A stretch of DNA of 64,000 nucleotides from Anaerocolumna cellulosilytica (GCF_014218335.1 NZ_AP023367.1:4707501-4771500); one strand, 5' to 3'; shown: positions 54,365-62,302, counted from the first letter of the stretch. Notes: generated by a model from the sequence alone, not told the origin. Numbers and translations: made by a program.

Positions 54365-55191
54365 CCCAGCACCTCCTTTGCGATTTTTTCTATTTCTGAG
54401 CAAAATGCTTTACTATTTCTCAAATTCATATCTTCCAGTAATGTACCAGCAAGATATTGTTCTTCCAGTTCTCTGGAATAGGGTAATTGAAAATCAATAT
54501 TACCCAATGCTCCTGCCATATGCTCTACCCCCTGGTTTGGTTTTACATTTGACAACACTTTATACTGCTTACCAGAATTCTTTGCATCACTATACAGAAG
54601 CTTCAACTGACTAGAAAGATAGCTAATGGATTTGAGGTCACGGTTGGATAGGCGAAGCATAGCATCACACTCCATAATAGAAACTGCTGATAAAATGTCA
54701 TTTGCAATATAGCTGCTACAATCAATAATGATATAGGGTGCTGTTTTTCGCAGCGCTGTAAGAAATTCCTCTGCCTGAATTCTTGAATAGGCAGCATAGG
54801 TGTATTCATTTTCTCCTTTTAACATTCCAATCATGGTCAGGTATGCCAGTTTCTTATGAGTAATTATATTACTTTTTACAAGTTGATCCGTTACATGGGT
54901 TGCAGACAGAATACTTCCTAATGAACCCAAGGGTCGAGCGGAATCTTTCTGGATTTCCAAAGAAGAAGGCGGACAAATACAAGGAAGCATGGGTGCCGTC
55001 ATATCGCATAGCACTAACACCACATTTTTCTTATGATCTGCCAGGTATTTTGCAAGCTTTACCGCAACCGTAGTTTTCCCAGTACCGGGACTCCCCCAGA
55101 CTGCAAAAATACCACCTTGAGGAAGTTCTTCTACACAAGTCTTACTCTTGTTATTACGGGTAAAAATAGAATCCTTTTTAAATTGCAACAT
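54358..55191 (-). CDS. ParA/MinD-like ATPase (TadZ/CpaE type)
   Basis: 277 residues. A Walker A P-loop lies at GIFAVWGSPGTGKTTVAVKL, followed by VVLVLCDMTAPMLPC and PYIIIDCSSYIANDI, as in ParA-like partner proteins of the Tad system, which place the pilus machine. In chromosomal Tad loci TadZ/CpaE lies next to the CpaF gene, as here. It is also close to the ParM-like genes, but its neighbours argue for pilus placement rather than DNA partition. Confidence 0.78.
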   Translation of the reverse strand: MLQFKKDSIFTRNNKSKTCVEELPQGGIFAVWGSPGTGKTTVAVKLAKYLADHKKNVVLVLCDMTAPMLPCICPPSSLEIQKDSARPLGSLGSILSATHVTDQLVKSNIITHKKLAYLTMIGMLKGENEYTYAAYSRIQAEEFLTALRKTAPYIIIDCSSYIANDILSAVSIMECDAMLRLSNRDLKSISYLSSQLKLLYSDAKNSGKQYKVLSNVKPNQGVEHMAGALGNIDFQLPYSRELEEQYLAGTLLEDMNLRNSKAFCSEIEKIAKEVLGC

Positions 55192-55193
55192 TC

Positions 55194-55964
55194 TTATTCC
55201 CCCTCTTTATATTCCGAAGTGGTTTCTGTATCAGGATATAATTCTGCCAATGCTTTCTCCTGTGCCTCCAGAAATTTCTTGGCATTGCTCGCTTCTCCAC
55301 GGTACACAAGGGAAAGATGGCTTTCTCCATCCGCTTCCAGGTTTGCCAAAATATTGCCCTGCTCCGGTGTCACCAGTAAGGTAACGGTAGAGGGCAGTTC
55401 TCTCTCCTCTTTTTTGCTTTCTTTCCCCTTCCCTGTATTTGCATCCTGTCCACTGGACGTAGTAACCGAAATCACTTCTACATACCGAAGTTCCGGTGGG
55501 ATTACCGTAAGCCCCTGCTTCTTATAATCTGGTGCAATCACGGATACCACATCTCCACTCTGTAACTTGCCAGATAGTCCATTGGCAAAGTTTTTCAGAG
55601 TAATAGAAATTGCTTGTTTACTTCCATCTAACTGATATAAATAGGCATTTTCAGCTTGTGGCGTTTCTGACACTTTTGTGTTTAGAATATAATCTCCCAC
55701 CGATAAATCAGCCAACGCATAATAACCTAACACCGTTTCCTTGGACTGAATCACGTTTTCTGGAAGCTGATAACTTCCTACTTCCACACTTTGAATCATA
55801 TCTTTGGTAATGATTTCTCCCGTCTTTATTTCTTTTACCACCCGGATAATCTCCTTCTTCTGATTCACCTGCCGATTAAACATAGGCGTAATCCCAAAGC
55901 AGATGAGCAGGGAAAGAATAATACAGCCGATTCCCACAACGGTTCTATTTTTAAATAAGCTCAT
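55194..55964 (-). CDS. cpaB: CpaB/RcpC-like SAF-domain protein
   Basis: 256 residues with one N-terminal membrane segment (VVGIGCIILSLLICFGITPM) and an exported SAF domain (IKTGEIITKDMIQSVEVG, YALADLSVGDYILNTKV). It is followed by an RcpC/CpaB-type region (GKLQSGDVVSVIAPDYKKQG, LPSTVTLLVTPEQGNILANL). CpaB stabilises the pilus at the envelope. It is between the prepilin peptidase and TadZ-like genes. Confidence 0.85.
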   Translation of the reverse strand: MSLFKNRTVVGIGCIILSLLICFGITPMFNRQVNQKKEIIRVVKEIKTGEIITKDMIQSVEVGSYQLPENVIQSKETVLGYYALADLSVGDYILNTKVSETPQAENAYLYQLDGSKQAISITLKNFANGLSGKLQSGDVVSVIAPDYKKQGLTVIPPELRYVEVISVTTSSGQDANTGKGKESKKEERELPSTVTLLVTPEQGNILANLEADGESHLSLVYRGEASNAKKFLEAQEKALAELYPDTETTSEYKEGE

Positions 55965-56421
55965 TGATAACTCCTCCTAATTTCAAACTATAAATACACA
56001 AAAATCCAATGGTCAGGCACGGTGCCAATGGCATGGAACAGTCTTTGAAGTCTTTTCGTCCCTTCTCTTTCGCTTTAACTCTTTGTAGTAAAAATACAAA
56101 GCCAAATACTACGATTTGTAAGGAGAGTCCAAGGATAACTGCCATATTAGTTTCTTGTAATCCGAGCACCAGCCCGGTGGCAGCGACCAGCTTTATGTCG
56201 CCACCACCTAAGCGGTTTGGTGCTATCCATACCGCAATGATTAACAAAGGTACTGCTGCCAAAATTCCCATGAGATGGATTGGTCTAAAATCCAAACAGG
56301 AGATTGCTCCAACAGAGCACCAGATAACGGTCGGTATCACCCGCTTTCGAATATCCAGATACGCTGCTCCCACCATCAGGATAAAAAATAGCACTGCCTG
56401 AAGCATGGTATTAGCCTGCAT
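55951..56421 (-). CDS. Prepilin peptidase (A24 family, TadV/CpaA)
   Basis: 156 residues with about four membrane segments and the aspartyl protease marks of type IV prepilin peptidases: GAAYLDIRKRVIPT with the first Asp, and RLGGGDIKLVAATGLVLG with the G-x-GD Asp. It would cleave the Flp-like pilin and the pseudopilins before their hydrophobic segments. It overlaps the pilin gene. The start could be the ATG five codons further in (MLQAVLF). Confidence 0.9.
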   Translation of the reverse strand: MQANTMLQAVLFFILMVGAAYLDIRKRVIPTVIWCSVGAISCLDFRPIHLMGILAAVPLLIIAVWIAPNRLGGGDIKLVAATGLVLGLQETNMAVILGLSLQIVVFGFVFLLQRVKAKEKGRKDFKDCSMPLAPCLTIGFLCIYSLKLGGVINELI

Positions 56422-56641
56422 AATTAAACATGTCCTGAATTCTTCTGCTTAGGGTGGGCATTACAATATTTCCAAACAATGCATATAACCCTGCTAGCAA
56501 TAATGCTCCCAGCACAACTGCAATTAAAATTTTGACCGCGGTGTCGATGTAGCCTTCCCCCTTATTATTGCTTAGTGCAAGCTGTACCTTCACTGCCTGT
56601 TTTCCCATGAATTTGCTTACTTTCTTTCCAAACTTTTTCAT
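56411..56641 (-). CDS. Flp-like pilin (DUF6133 type)
   Basis: About 76 residues. A basic leader (MKKFGKKVSKFMGKQAVKVQ) precedes NNKGEGYIDTAVKILIAVVL, where the peptidase should cut near the Gly/Glu before the hydrophobic segment, and the tail ALFGNIVMPTLSRRIQDMF. This matches DUF6133/Flp pilins. The ATG at 56641 has AGGAAG upstream; a start five codons earlier is possible. It is the first gene of the Tad-like operon and the likely major subunit. Confidence 0.8.
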   Translation of the reverse strand: MKKFGKKVSKFMGKQAVKVQLALSNNKGEGYIDTAVKILIAVVLGALLLAGLYALFGNIVMPTLSRRIQDMFNYAG

Positions 56642-56683
56642 CTTAATCTTCCTCATTCTTTCTTTTATTTGCTTGTTTTGTTG

Positions 56684-56718
56684 TAAAAAAATAAGACAGC
56701 ATAAAAAGACCTGTCTTA
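56684..56718 (-). terminator. Terminator between the partition genes and the pilus operon
   Basis: TAAGACAG pairs with CTGTCTTA on the minus strand, followed by TTTTTTT. It ends the transcript of the ParM-like genes just before the pilin gene, so the Tad-like operon probably has its own promoter in the 56640-56680 gap or is read by leaky termination. Confidence 0.8.
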
Positions 56719-57038
56719 ACCTATTTTTTCTGAATGCTTATAAAACTGCTTTCGCAAACATTTTTACTATGTTACTTACATAGCCAGTTTGATATCTTCT
56801 TTGTTCCAAACCATCCACCCCATAAAGTGGATGGCAGATTGTCCGTGTACCATCCCACTCTATAAGTGAATATTTAATTTCTACACGAAACAACCCTTAA
56901 TCCGGTTTGTCCCGTATCCGATTCATTTCAATTCCTTTCCCTACATTCTGATATATATGATAGCTAATATACTCTCTTATTGAACCTGTTTTTCTTGTGA
57001 TAATCCTTAAATTTTATACTACCCAACTCCAATGATAT
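56719..57038. other. Intergenic stretch between partition and pilus genes
   Basis: About 320 bases with no convincing gene. It includes a direct/inverted CCACCCCATAAAGTGGATGG motif near 56815-56840 (CCATCCAC with GTGGATGG), a possible hairpin before the terminator. Confidence 0.4.
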
Positions 57039-57212
57039 CTACGGCGTTCCTACTCTCACAAAAGCCATAAAAATTCTTGCCACAAGCCCAAATAACCAAA
57101 GTATAACTTTCACAAGTTCCAATGCAAGTTTTATACCGCTCAAAAGAAGTATTCCTATCCATTTCAGCAAAGTAAGTGCTGCTACTCTCACCCATGTAAC
57201 CATCTTTTTCAT
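57039..57212 (-). CDS. Small hydrophobic protein of 57 residues
   Basis: ATG at 57212 follows AGGAGG at nine bases. The sequence (MKKMVTWVRVAALTLLKWIG, then LLLSGIKLALELVKVILWLF and GLVARIFMAFVRVGTP) is amphipathic/hydrophobic with regularly spaced basic residues, like a membrane-peripheral helix. It begins 14 bases after the ParR-like gene ends, so it is in the same operon. It could be a holin-like or small toxin peptide, or a membrane anchor. Function unknown. Confidence 0.55.
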   Translation of the reverse strand: MKKMVTWVRVAALTLLKWIGILLLSGIKLALELVKVILWLFGLVARIFMAFVRVGTP

Positions 57213-57225
57213 AGCTCAGTTCCTC

Positions 57226-57669
57226 CTATGACCATACATTGGATAAGGAAGATAAGACTTCATCTTCTTCCAGCCTATCCTTATTCTCTGAAATTACCTC
57301 TGGATTTTCCGCCACATATGGCATTGCTGGTGCACCAATACCTGCTCGTCCTGCAAGAGAGGAACAAAGGAGATTCACTACCTCTTTCATCACTTTATCC
57401 GTTACTCGTTGTTCCAAGTCTTCCAGCTCTTTTCTTTTTATATATCCAGTACCAAGTTCCTGTTCCAAAGCAGCCTCACTTAATAGCTCTTCTCTTGCAT
57501 AGTTCCGAATATTTCTGAGAATCGAATCTGTGATAAATTGATTCTGTGATTTATGAATTCCCTTATTTAAGTTCTGCAAGGTCTGATGTATGGTTAGATG
57601 CTCTTGGTTTGTCAAGTTCAAACGGAAGGTATATTGAATCACATCATCTTTATTTTTTACCTTTCCCAT
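57226..57669 (-). CDS. Possible ParR-like DNA-binding partner of the ParM-like ATPase
   Basis: 147 residues. The start resembles ribbon-helix-helix adaptors (YTFRLNLTNQEHLTIHQTLQ, SQNQFITDSILRNIRN); the middle is helical (ELEDLEQRVTDKVMKEVVNL); the tail is acidic (LEEDEVLSSLSNVWS), perhaps for binding the filament. It follows the actin-like gene by five bases, the usual position of ParR/StbB. The match is by pattern and place, not by a firm family. Confidence 0.55.
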   Translation of the reverse strand: MGKVKNKDDVIQYTFRLNLTNQEHLTIHQTLQNLNKGIHKSQNQFITDSILRNIRNYAREELLSEAALEQELGTGYIKRKELEDLEQRVTDKVMKEVVNLLCSSLAGRAGIGAPAMPYVAENPEVISENKDRLEEDEVLSSLSNVWS

Positions 57670-57674
57670 ACTCC

Positions 57675-58592
57675 CTACCCCCTTACATTTCTAAGAGCTA
57701 TTCTTGCCATCATTTCATATCCCTTGGCATTGGCTTTGACATCCAGCTTATATTCAATATTGGGCAGCCTCACACTGCCATAGTTCTTCACAACACTTGC
57801 TCCCCCACCTACGATAATAATGGGCGTCGTCTGAATGTTGATTTCCAATTCCTTTAGTGAACGAATTACCATGTCGGCATAGCTTTTCAGATATCGGTCT
57901 ACCAACTGTAATACTTCTTCCGGTACATTGTTTAAGTGATGGTGACGGATATAATGCTCGATATCGACTCCTTCCAATTCATAGTTAAAGTTTTTAACAC
58001 AGTCTCTGTTAATTTCTCTCATACAGGTAATTAATCCGTGTGGTAGGCTGTTACACTTTCTGTCATCCGGCTTTTTATTAATGACCGGCATAATATCAAT
58101 TGTCCAGGAACCAATGTCTACCACCACTGCTCTTCTTTGAAAATTTGGTATCAGCTCTGTAACTGCCGAATAGCACTGAGGATATACCGAAACCTTTACA
58201 ATCTTGATATGGTACTGCTTTTCTTCAAACTTAAACTGGACTTCCTGATTCTTTGACAGGTACTCAATAAATGCTTGCTTCTCCTCTCCAAACCTTGTCA
58301 GCGGTAAACCCACTGCCAAATACACCGTTGCTTCTGTAATGTTTCCTCTCTTTTCTAACTCCTTTGCAATGGCTGCCAAGGTAAGCAGATAAAAATCATC
58401 GTTTTCCACCTTGGTATTCTTAATCTCCAGACGTTCACCACCAATGTTGTAGTACTTACCCTTGTACTCCAACACATCCTTAAAAAATGTAGGTGACGGA
58501 TTCTCTTTTATGGATGTAGTAAACACTGTTGTTGGAGTTTTCATATGACTCCAGCCATGATCAATCCCTATTACTTCAATCTTATTATTCAC
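57675..58592 (-). CDS. parM: ParM/StbA-type actin-like ATPase
   Basis: 305 residues from GTG 58592 (NNKIEVIGIDHGWSHMKT), chosen because AGGAGG lies nine bases upstream; an ATG 14 codons earlier has no RBS. Actin-like motifs: phosphate 1 GIDHGWSHMKT, phosphate 2 VVDIGSWTIDIMPV, adenosine TPIIIVGGGASVVKN. These proteins push plasmid copies apart by filament growth. In an ICE it may keep the excised circle from being lost. Next to a ParR-like gene and upstream repeats. Confidence 0.85.
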   Translation of the reverse strand: MNNKIEVIGIDHGWSHMKTPTTVFTTSIKENPSPTFFKDVLEYKGKYYNIGGERLEIKNTKVENDDFYLLTLAAIAKELEKRGNITEATVYLAVGLPLTRFGEEKQAFIEYLSKNQEVQFKFEEKQYHIKIVKVSVYPQCYSAVTELIPNFQRRAVVVDIGSWTIDIMPVINKKPDDRKCNSLPHGLITCMREINRDCVKNFNYELEGVDIEHYIRHHHLNNVPEEVLQLVDRYLKSYADMVIRSLKELEINIQTTPIIIVGGGASVVKNYGSVRLPNIEYKLDVKANAKGYEMMARIALRNVRG

Positions 58593-58643
58593 CGTTTTAT
58601 CCCTCCTGTTTTTGATATGTAATAACCACTTCATCTACACAGC

Positions 58644-58907
58644 CTACTTTCTCTCTAATAACTTTTTCATGCAGGGAAAGCAATATCGTTCGGACTGCCG
58701 ATAGGCACATCCCTCGCATTCCTTTTTCTTTTGGTCATTCTCTGCTACTGGCTGTCTTTTTTCTTTATAACACTGTTTTCTGGAACAGCCATGACTGTTG
58801 CCCCAGAAAAATTTACATTTCATACAAGATTTTAAATCTCGCTCTAATTCATACTTTTTCTTTGTATCCTTGTCCGCTGATTTGCTTGTAACTGTTGTAA
58901 TTCGCAC
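58644..58907 (-). CDS. Cys-rich small protein, probably zinc-binding
   Basis: 87 residues, GTG start after AGGAGG. It has two Cys clusters: CMKCKFFWGNSHGCSRKQC and CEGCAYRQSERYCFPCMKK, enough for two zinc sites. The rest is basic. It stands at the head of the ParM-like operon and after the structured region 58950-59215. It could bind the DNA or RNA of that region. No family name is known to me. Confidence 0.6.
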   Translation of the reverse strand: MRITTVTSKSADKDTKKKYELERDLKSCMKCKFFWGNSHGCSRKQCYKEKRQPVAENDQKKKECEGCAYRQSERYCFPCMKKLLERK

Positions 58908-58949
58908 GCTTACATCCTCCTACTTTATTCATAGCAAAATACTATGTAA

Positions 58950-59215
58950 GTGTACGCCGCTTCTCTCAAAGCACCTCATCGCCCCGTACACAAGGGATGT
59001 ACTCATCCCCGGGAGTTACTGGCGAATTAACGCCGCATGTCACTTGATTGTGATTACGATGCCTCAAATTAATTTCTTGATGCAATCCCCTCTTCTGCCA
59101 TTTCGAGGATTGGGAGTTCTCGTTAGACCCCCGTGTAGGTTATTATCCTTCCGCCATATTCATGCTTTTCCTTAAACTCGCTCCCTCTTCACCTTTCGGT
59201 CCTTCGACTCTCGTG
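58950..59215 (-). ncRNA. Candidate structured RNA or cis-element upstream of the partition operon
   Basis: A 265-base stretch without a gene, richer in G+C than its surroundings, contains many local inverted repeats. Stems are GTGTACG/CGTACAC (58950-58991); GGGATG/CATCCC (58994-59009); GGCG/CGCC (59021-59034); GCAT..TCAC/GTGA..ATGC (59035-59062); CAAT..CTC/GAG..ATTG (about 59083-59112); and ACC/GGT around a GAAA loop (near 59191-59200). On the minus strand this would be the 5' leader of the Cys-rich/ParM-like operon. It could be a regulatory RNA, a stand-alone RNA or a centromere/oriT. No known RNA family was recognised. Confidence 0.5.
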
Positions 59216-59330
59216 GCAAGCCTTGACTGATTTTATGTCCAGATATACACCGGAATTTTCCATGCTGTAACTGCTATTTAGTTGATGCATTAAGATTACA
59301 TCAGATAGGTTCATTTGAACATTCCGCCAC

Positions 59331-59368
59331 ATGGTAAATATTTTTATAAACTTACCATGTAATGGTAA
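59331..59368. repeat. Three TTACCAT/ATGGTAA repeats
   Basis: ATGGTAA at 59331-59337, TTACCAT at 59352-59358 and ATGGTAA at 59362-59368. The last two form an inverted repeat with a 3-base centre. They lie between the structured stretch and the lysS terminator, where the promoter of the partition operon is expected, so they may be regulator or ParR-like sites. Confidence 0.5.
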
Positions 59369-59426
59369 ATCCATTATCAAATAAGTTTTTTAGATTTTTC
59401 CAATAATACTATGATTTCTACGCAAG

Positions 59427-59473
59427 CAAAAAAAGGACATCTTTCTAAAATTTCTTCTAGAAAAATGTCCTTA
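59427..59473 (-). terminator. Rho-independent terminator for lysS, supplied by the element
   Basis: On the minus strand AAGGACAT pairs with ATGTCCTT, with an inner TTTCTA/TAGAAA extension, followed by TTTTTTT. It lies about 140 bases after the lysS stop, inside the element, and replaces the host terminator now separated by 57 kb. Confidence 0.85.
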
Positions 59474-59527
59474 AAGTGCAAAATATTAAATTGGTCTCTG
59501 GATGCAAATTTATATTATCACGTATTA

Positions 59528-59570
59528 TGCTGTACTATACGCTGTAAATTTGCTGTACTCTTGCTGTACT
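59528..59570. repeat. Four phased GCTGTA direct repeats, possible arm sites (right)
   Basis: GCTGTA at 59529, 59541, 59552 and 59563, spaced 12, 11 and 11 bp, so all face one side of the DNA. Three extend to TGCTGTACT. They lie about 60-100 bases inside the right attachment core. Likely integrase N-terminal domain or excisionase sites; compare the GTTGTC repeats at the other end. Confidence 0.6.
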
Positions 59571-59611
59571 TAGGACTAGCGAAGTGCCTCAAACCCTTGA
59601 TTTTACTGAAC

Positions 59612-61102
59612 TTACTTCTCCAAGCTCTTCATCGTCGGGAACAACAATACATCCCTGATTGCCGCAGAATCTGTTAACAGCATAACCAAACGATCAATAC
59701 CGATACCAATACCACCAGTTGGCGGCATACCATATTCCAGGGCATTTAAGAAATCTTCATCTAGAGAGTTGGCTTCTTCATCTCCTGCTGCACGAAGTGC
59801 TTCCTGGGCTTCAAATCTGCCTCTTTGGTCAATTGGATCATTTAACTCAGAGAAAGCATTTGCCATTTCTCTCTTTGTAATAAACAACTCAAAACGCTCT
59901 GTAAAATCTGGTGCATCCGGTTTTCTTTTTGCTAATGGTGAAATTTCAACAGGATGATCCATAATAAAGGTGGGTTGTATTAAGTTCTCTTCTACGAATT
60001 CTTCGAAGAAAAGATTAATAATATCACCCTTTTTATGTCGGTCTTCATATTTTATGTGATGTTCTTTTGCCAGCGCTTTTGCTTCCTCTTCGGAAGTGAC
60101 CTGCGTAAAGTCAACGCCGGAATATTTTTTAACAGCCTCTAACATTGTCATACGTTCAAAAGGCTTTGATAAATCAATTTCCACTCCGTCGTATGAGATA
60201 AGGGTTGTCCCAAGAACATTTTTCGCAACTGTACGATACAATTCTTCCGCTAAATCCATCATACCATAGTAATCTGTATATGCCTGATATAACTCAAGTA
60301 ATGTAAATTCAGGATTATGTCTTACAGAAAGTCCTTCATTTCGAAATACTCTTCCGATTTCATATACTCTTTCTAAACCGCCGACAATTAGACGTTTTAA
60401 ATATAACTCAAGAGAAATTCTTAAATGAATATCTTCATCCAGGGCATTGTGATGTGTCAAGAAAGGTCTGGCTGCGGCACCGCCTGCATTGGGTACCAAT
60501 ACCGGTGTTTCCACTTCTATAAAGTTTTTAGAGTCCAAGTATCTGCGGATTTCACGTATAATTAAGGAACGTTTTACAAAGGTATCCTTTACTTCCGGAT
60601 TCACAATTAGGTCTACATATCTTTGTCTATAGCGAGTATCCGTATCCTTTAATCCATGGAATTTTTCTGGAAGTATCTGAAGACTTTTGGTTAGCAAAAC
60701 TACTTTAGTCGCTTTAATTGATATTTCTTCCGTATGAGTTTTAAAAACTTCACCTGTAATTCCTATGATATCTCCAATATCATACTTTTTAAAATCAGCG
60801 TATTCCTCTTCGCCGATTGCATCTTTTCTGATATAAGACTGGATATTCCCTTTGATATCCTGAATATTACAAAAGGAAGCCTTACCCATGATTCTCTTAG
60901 ACATAATACGACCGGCTATGGATACCTCCTTGCCTTCTAACTGCTCAAATTCTGCTGCTACTTCTGCTGAATGATGAGTCACATCGTATTTCATAATCTG
61001 GAATGGATCTTTACCATTTTCCTTTAATTCGGTGAGTTTTGCTCTTTTTATCTTTAACAGTTCATTTAGGTCCTGTTCCGCCTGTATCTTTTCTTCAGCC
61101 AC
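59612..61102 (-). CDS. lysS: Lysyl-tRNA synthetase, class II
   Basis: 496 residues, the normal bacterial length. It charges tRNA-Lys. The N-terminal OB-fold for the anticodon ([20 protein letters not shown]) is followed by class II motif 1 ([20 protein letters not shown]), motif 2 ([20 protein letters not shown]) and motif 3 ([20 protein letters not shown]). The last nine codons (MKSLEK region) come from the mobile element; the ones lost at 2389-2418 differ by one residue (SLDK). The enzyme should be fully functional after integration. Confidence 0.97.
   Translation of the reverse strand: MAEEKIQAEQDLNELLKIKRAKLTELKENGKDPFQIMKYDVTHHSAEVAAEFEQLEGKEVSIAGRIMSKRIMGKASFCNIQDIKGNIQSYIRKDAIGEEEYADFKKYDIGDIIGITGEVFKTHTEEISIKATKVVLLTKSLQILPEKFHGLKDTDTRYRQRYVDLIVNPEVKDTFVKRSLIIREIRRYLDSKNFIEVETPVLVPNAGGAAARPFLTHHNALDEDIHLRISLELYLKRLIVGGLERVYEIGRVFRNEGLSVRHNPEFTLLELYQAYTDYYGMMDLAEELYRTVAKNVLGTTLISYDGVEIDLSKPFERMTMLEAVKKYSGVDFTQVTSEEEAKALAKEHHIKYEDRHKKGDIINLFFEEFVEENLIQPTFIMDHPVEISPLAKRKPDAPDFTERFELFITKREMANAFSELNDPIDQRGRFEAQEALRAAGDEEANSLDEDFLNALEYGMPPTGGIGIGIDRLVMLLTDSAAIRDVLLFPTMKSLEK
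59628..59641. repeat. Right attachment-site core (attR), 14-bp direct repeat
   Basis: Identical to 2405-2418 and lying in the FPTM codons of the intact lysS. Bases after the core (towards the stop) differ between the two copies, so the crossover lies in or next to these 14 bases. Confidence 0.9.
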
Positions 61103-61366
61103 AATCTTTCACCCTTTCTTTCAATTGATTTGATAATTGCAAAACCTTGCTAAAATAAAATGGAACGTTTCACAACTACCTCTTACACCTAATGCCAGGA
61201 TAGGACAAACATGTCCTAAATTAAAGCCTGCTGTCATCCTACCTGTATTGGCAATACAATAAATCTGTGCCATATACAGGGTATCAAAGGAAATAACAGG
61301 GGTTATGCATGGATTTATTAGATGAATTTATCCACTTTGCAACAGCCCCTGATTCACTCTTAAAAT

Positions 61367-61849
61367 TTAATTTGATTTCAGAATTTCTACTATTTTATAT
61401 TGTAAGACGCCTGAATGGGTTTCTACACTAACAACATCTCCAATTCTTGCTCCAATTAAGGCCTTGCCTACAGGGGATTCGTTAGAAATCTTACCTTTCA
61501 GGCTGTTTGCTTCTGTAGAACCAACAATTTTATATTCCATTTCCTCATCATACTCAAGATCAATAATTCTAACTCTGCAGCCGATGTTGATAACATCTAC
61601 TTCTACCTCATCTTCAACAACAACTTCTGCATTTTTAAGAATTTTATCTATTTCTTCAATTCTGGCTTCAATCTCTCTTTGTTCATCTTTCGCTGCATCG
61701 TATTCAGCATTTTCAGATAAATCGCCTTGTTCTCTGGCTTCTTTTATCTTCTGGGCAACTTCTTTTCTTTTGTTTACTTTTAAATCCTGAAGTTCTTCCT
61801 CTAAAAGTTTTAATCCCTCATAGGTCAATATGTTCTTTTTATCTGCCAT
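61367..61849 (-). CDS. greA: Transcription elongation factor GreA
   Basis: 160 residues, the usual length. The N-terminal coiled coil (LTYEGLKLLEEELQDLKVNK, REQGDLSENAEYDAAKDEQ) carries the acidic tip Asp/Glu that enters the polymerase channel to rescue stalled complexes. The C-terminal FKBP-like domain ends SVETHSGVLQYKIVEILK. It lies upstream of lysS on the same strand with a 264-base gap, and has its own strong promoter. Confidence 0.97.
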   Translation of the reverse strand: MADKKNILTYEGLKLLEEELQDLKVNKRKEVAQKIKEAREQGDLSENAEYDAAKDEQREIEARIEEIDKILKNAEVVVEDEVEVDVINIGCRVRIIDLEYDEEMEYKIVGSTEANSLKGKISNESPVGKALIGARIGDVVSVETHSGVLQYKIVEILKSN

Positions 61850-61899
61850 ATTTAAACACCCTTCCTCCGTTTTAATCGATATTACGATACATTCAAAGT

Positions 61900-61928
61900 A
61901 TTATAACGTATCACTGTAGCCTTGTCAA
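61900..61928 (-). promoter_or_regulatory. Consensus sigma-A promoter of greA
   Basis: TTGACA and TATAAT, both perfect, are separated by 17 bases on the minus strand. The -10 box lies about 50 bases before the greA start codon. Confidence 0.88.
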
Positions 61929-62156
61929 CAGCTTAAAGTCCTATTTATCTAATACTTTAGCAGATTTTATCCCCTTTTCAGAGGCTGTTGCAGAAGAGCC
62001 GTTCTTACTATTATTCGCTCCTCCAAAGACTATTGTATATCTTATCAAGGTACTCTTAAAATTATACCTTAGATTCAGATTCTTTTGTATAATATATAAA
62101 TATTTTTTCATATTAAGGCGCTTTTATTAAAATTTTAAATAAGTTGGAAGAAACCC

Positions 62157-62185
62157 TTTACACAGGTGTCGAATAGTGCTATTCT
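62157..62185 (+). promoter_or_regulatory. Possible sigma-A promoter of the pyruvate:ferredoxin oxidoreductase gene
   Basis: TTTACA and TATTCT with a 17-base spacer, followed by a leader of about 120 bases before the ATG. The leader holds a TAAGGAGG site and no obvious hairpin or Rex-type operator. The 61929-62156 stretch contains no gene. Confidence 0.5.
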
Positions 62186-62302
62186 CTAGTATAGGTATTT
62201 TTTCTAAATACATATATTAGTAATTGAGGCGCGCTTAAGGTGACTCTTTCTTTTGTTGTCTTTTGCACAGTAACCCCATTACTACATTCATAAGGAGGAT
62301 AA

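Larger units (their letters stand above)
2405..59641. mobile_element. Integrative and conjugative element, about 57.2 kb, inserted in the 3' end of lysS
   Basis: Both ends are marked by the same 14-bp sequence within lysS codons. The interval holds a tyrosine integrase beside the left end, a relaxase with MobC, VirD4, VirB4, VirB6, PrgI and Maff2-type mating genes, a Tad-like pilus operon, ParM-like partition genes and several cargo blocks. Almost every gene is on the minus strand. The gene set resembles the Tn1549/CTn-type ICEs of clostridia. The frameshifted integrase and truncated helicase suggest it may no longer move by itself. Confidence 0.92.
61338..61992. repeat. 10-bp repeat flanking greA in opposite orientation
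   Basis: TGCAACAGCC at 61338-61347 and GGCTGTTGCA at 61983-61992 are perfect reverse complements on either side of greA. The left copy is part of a longer CAGGGG...CCCCTG inverted repeat (about 61290-61352) that may end greA. It looks like an intergenic REP-type or terminator-associated sequence of this genome. Confidence 0.4.

Noticed and set aside
54358-55191. ParA of a DNA partition system
   Set aside because: Its genes on both sides are Tad pilus genes in the usual TadZ position, so a pilus role is favoured over DNA segregation.
59189-59380. 63-codon minus-strand frame between the partition operon and lysS
   Set aside because: No good ribosome site, overlaps the TTACCAT repeats and structured stretch, and the composition does not look coding.
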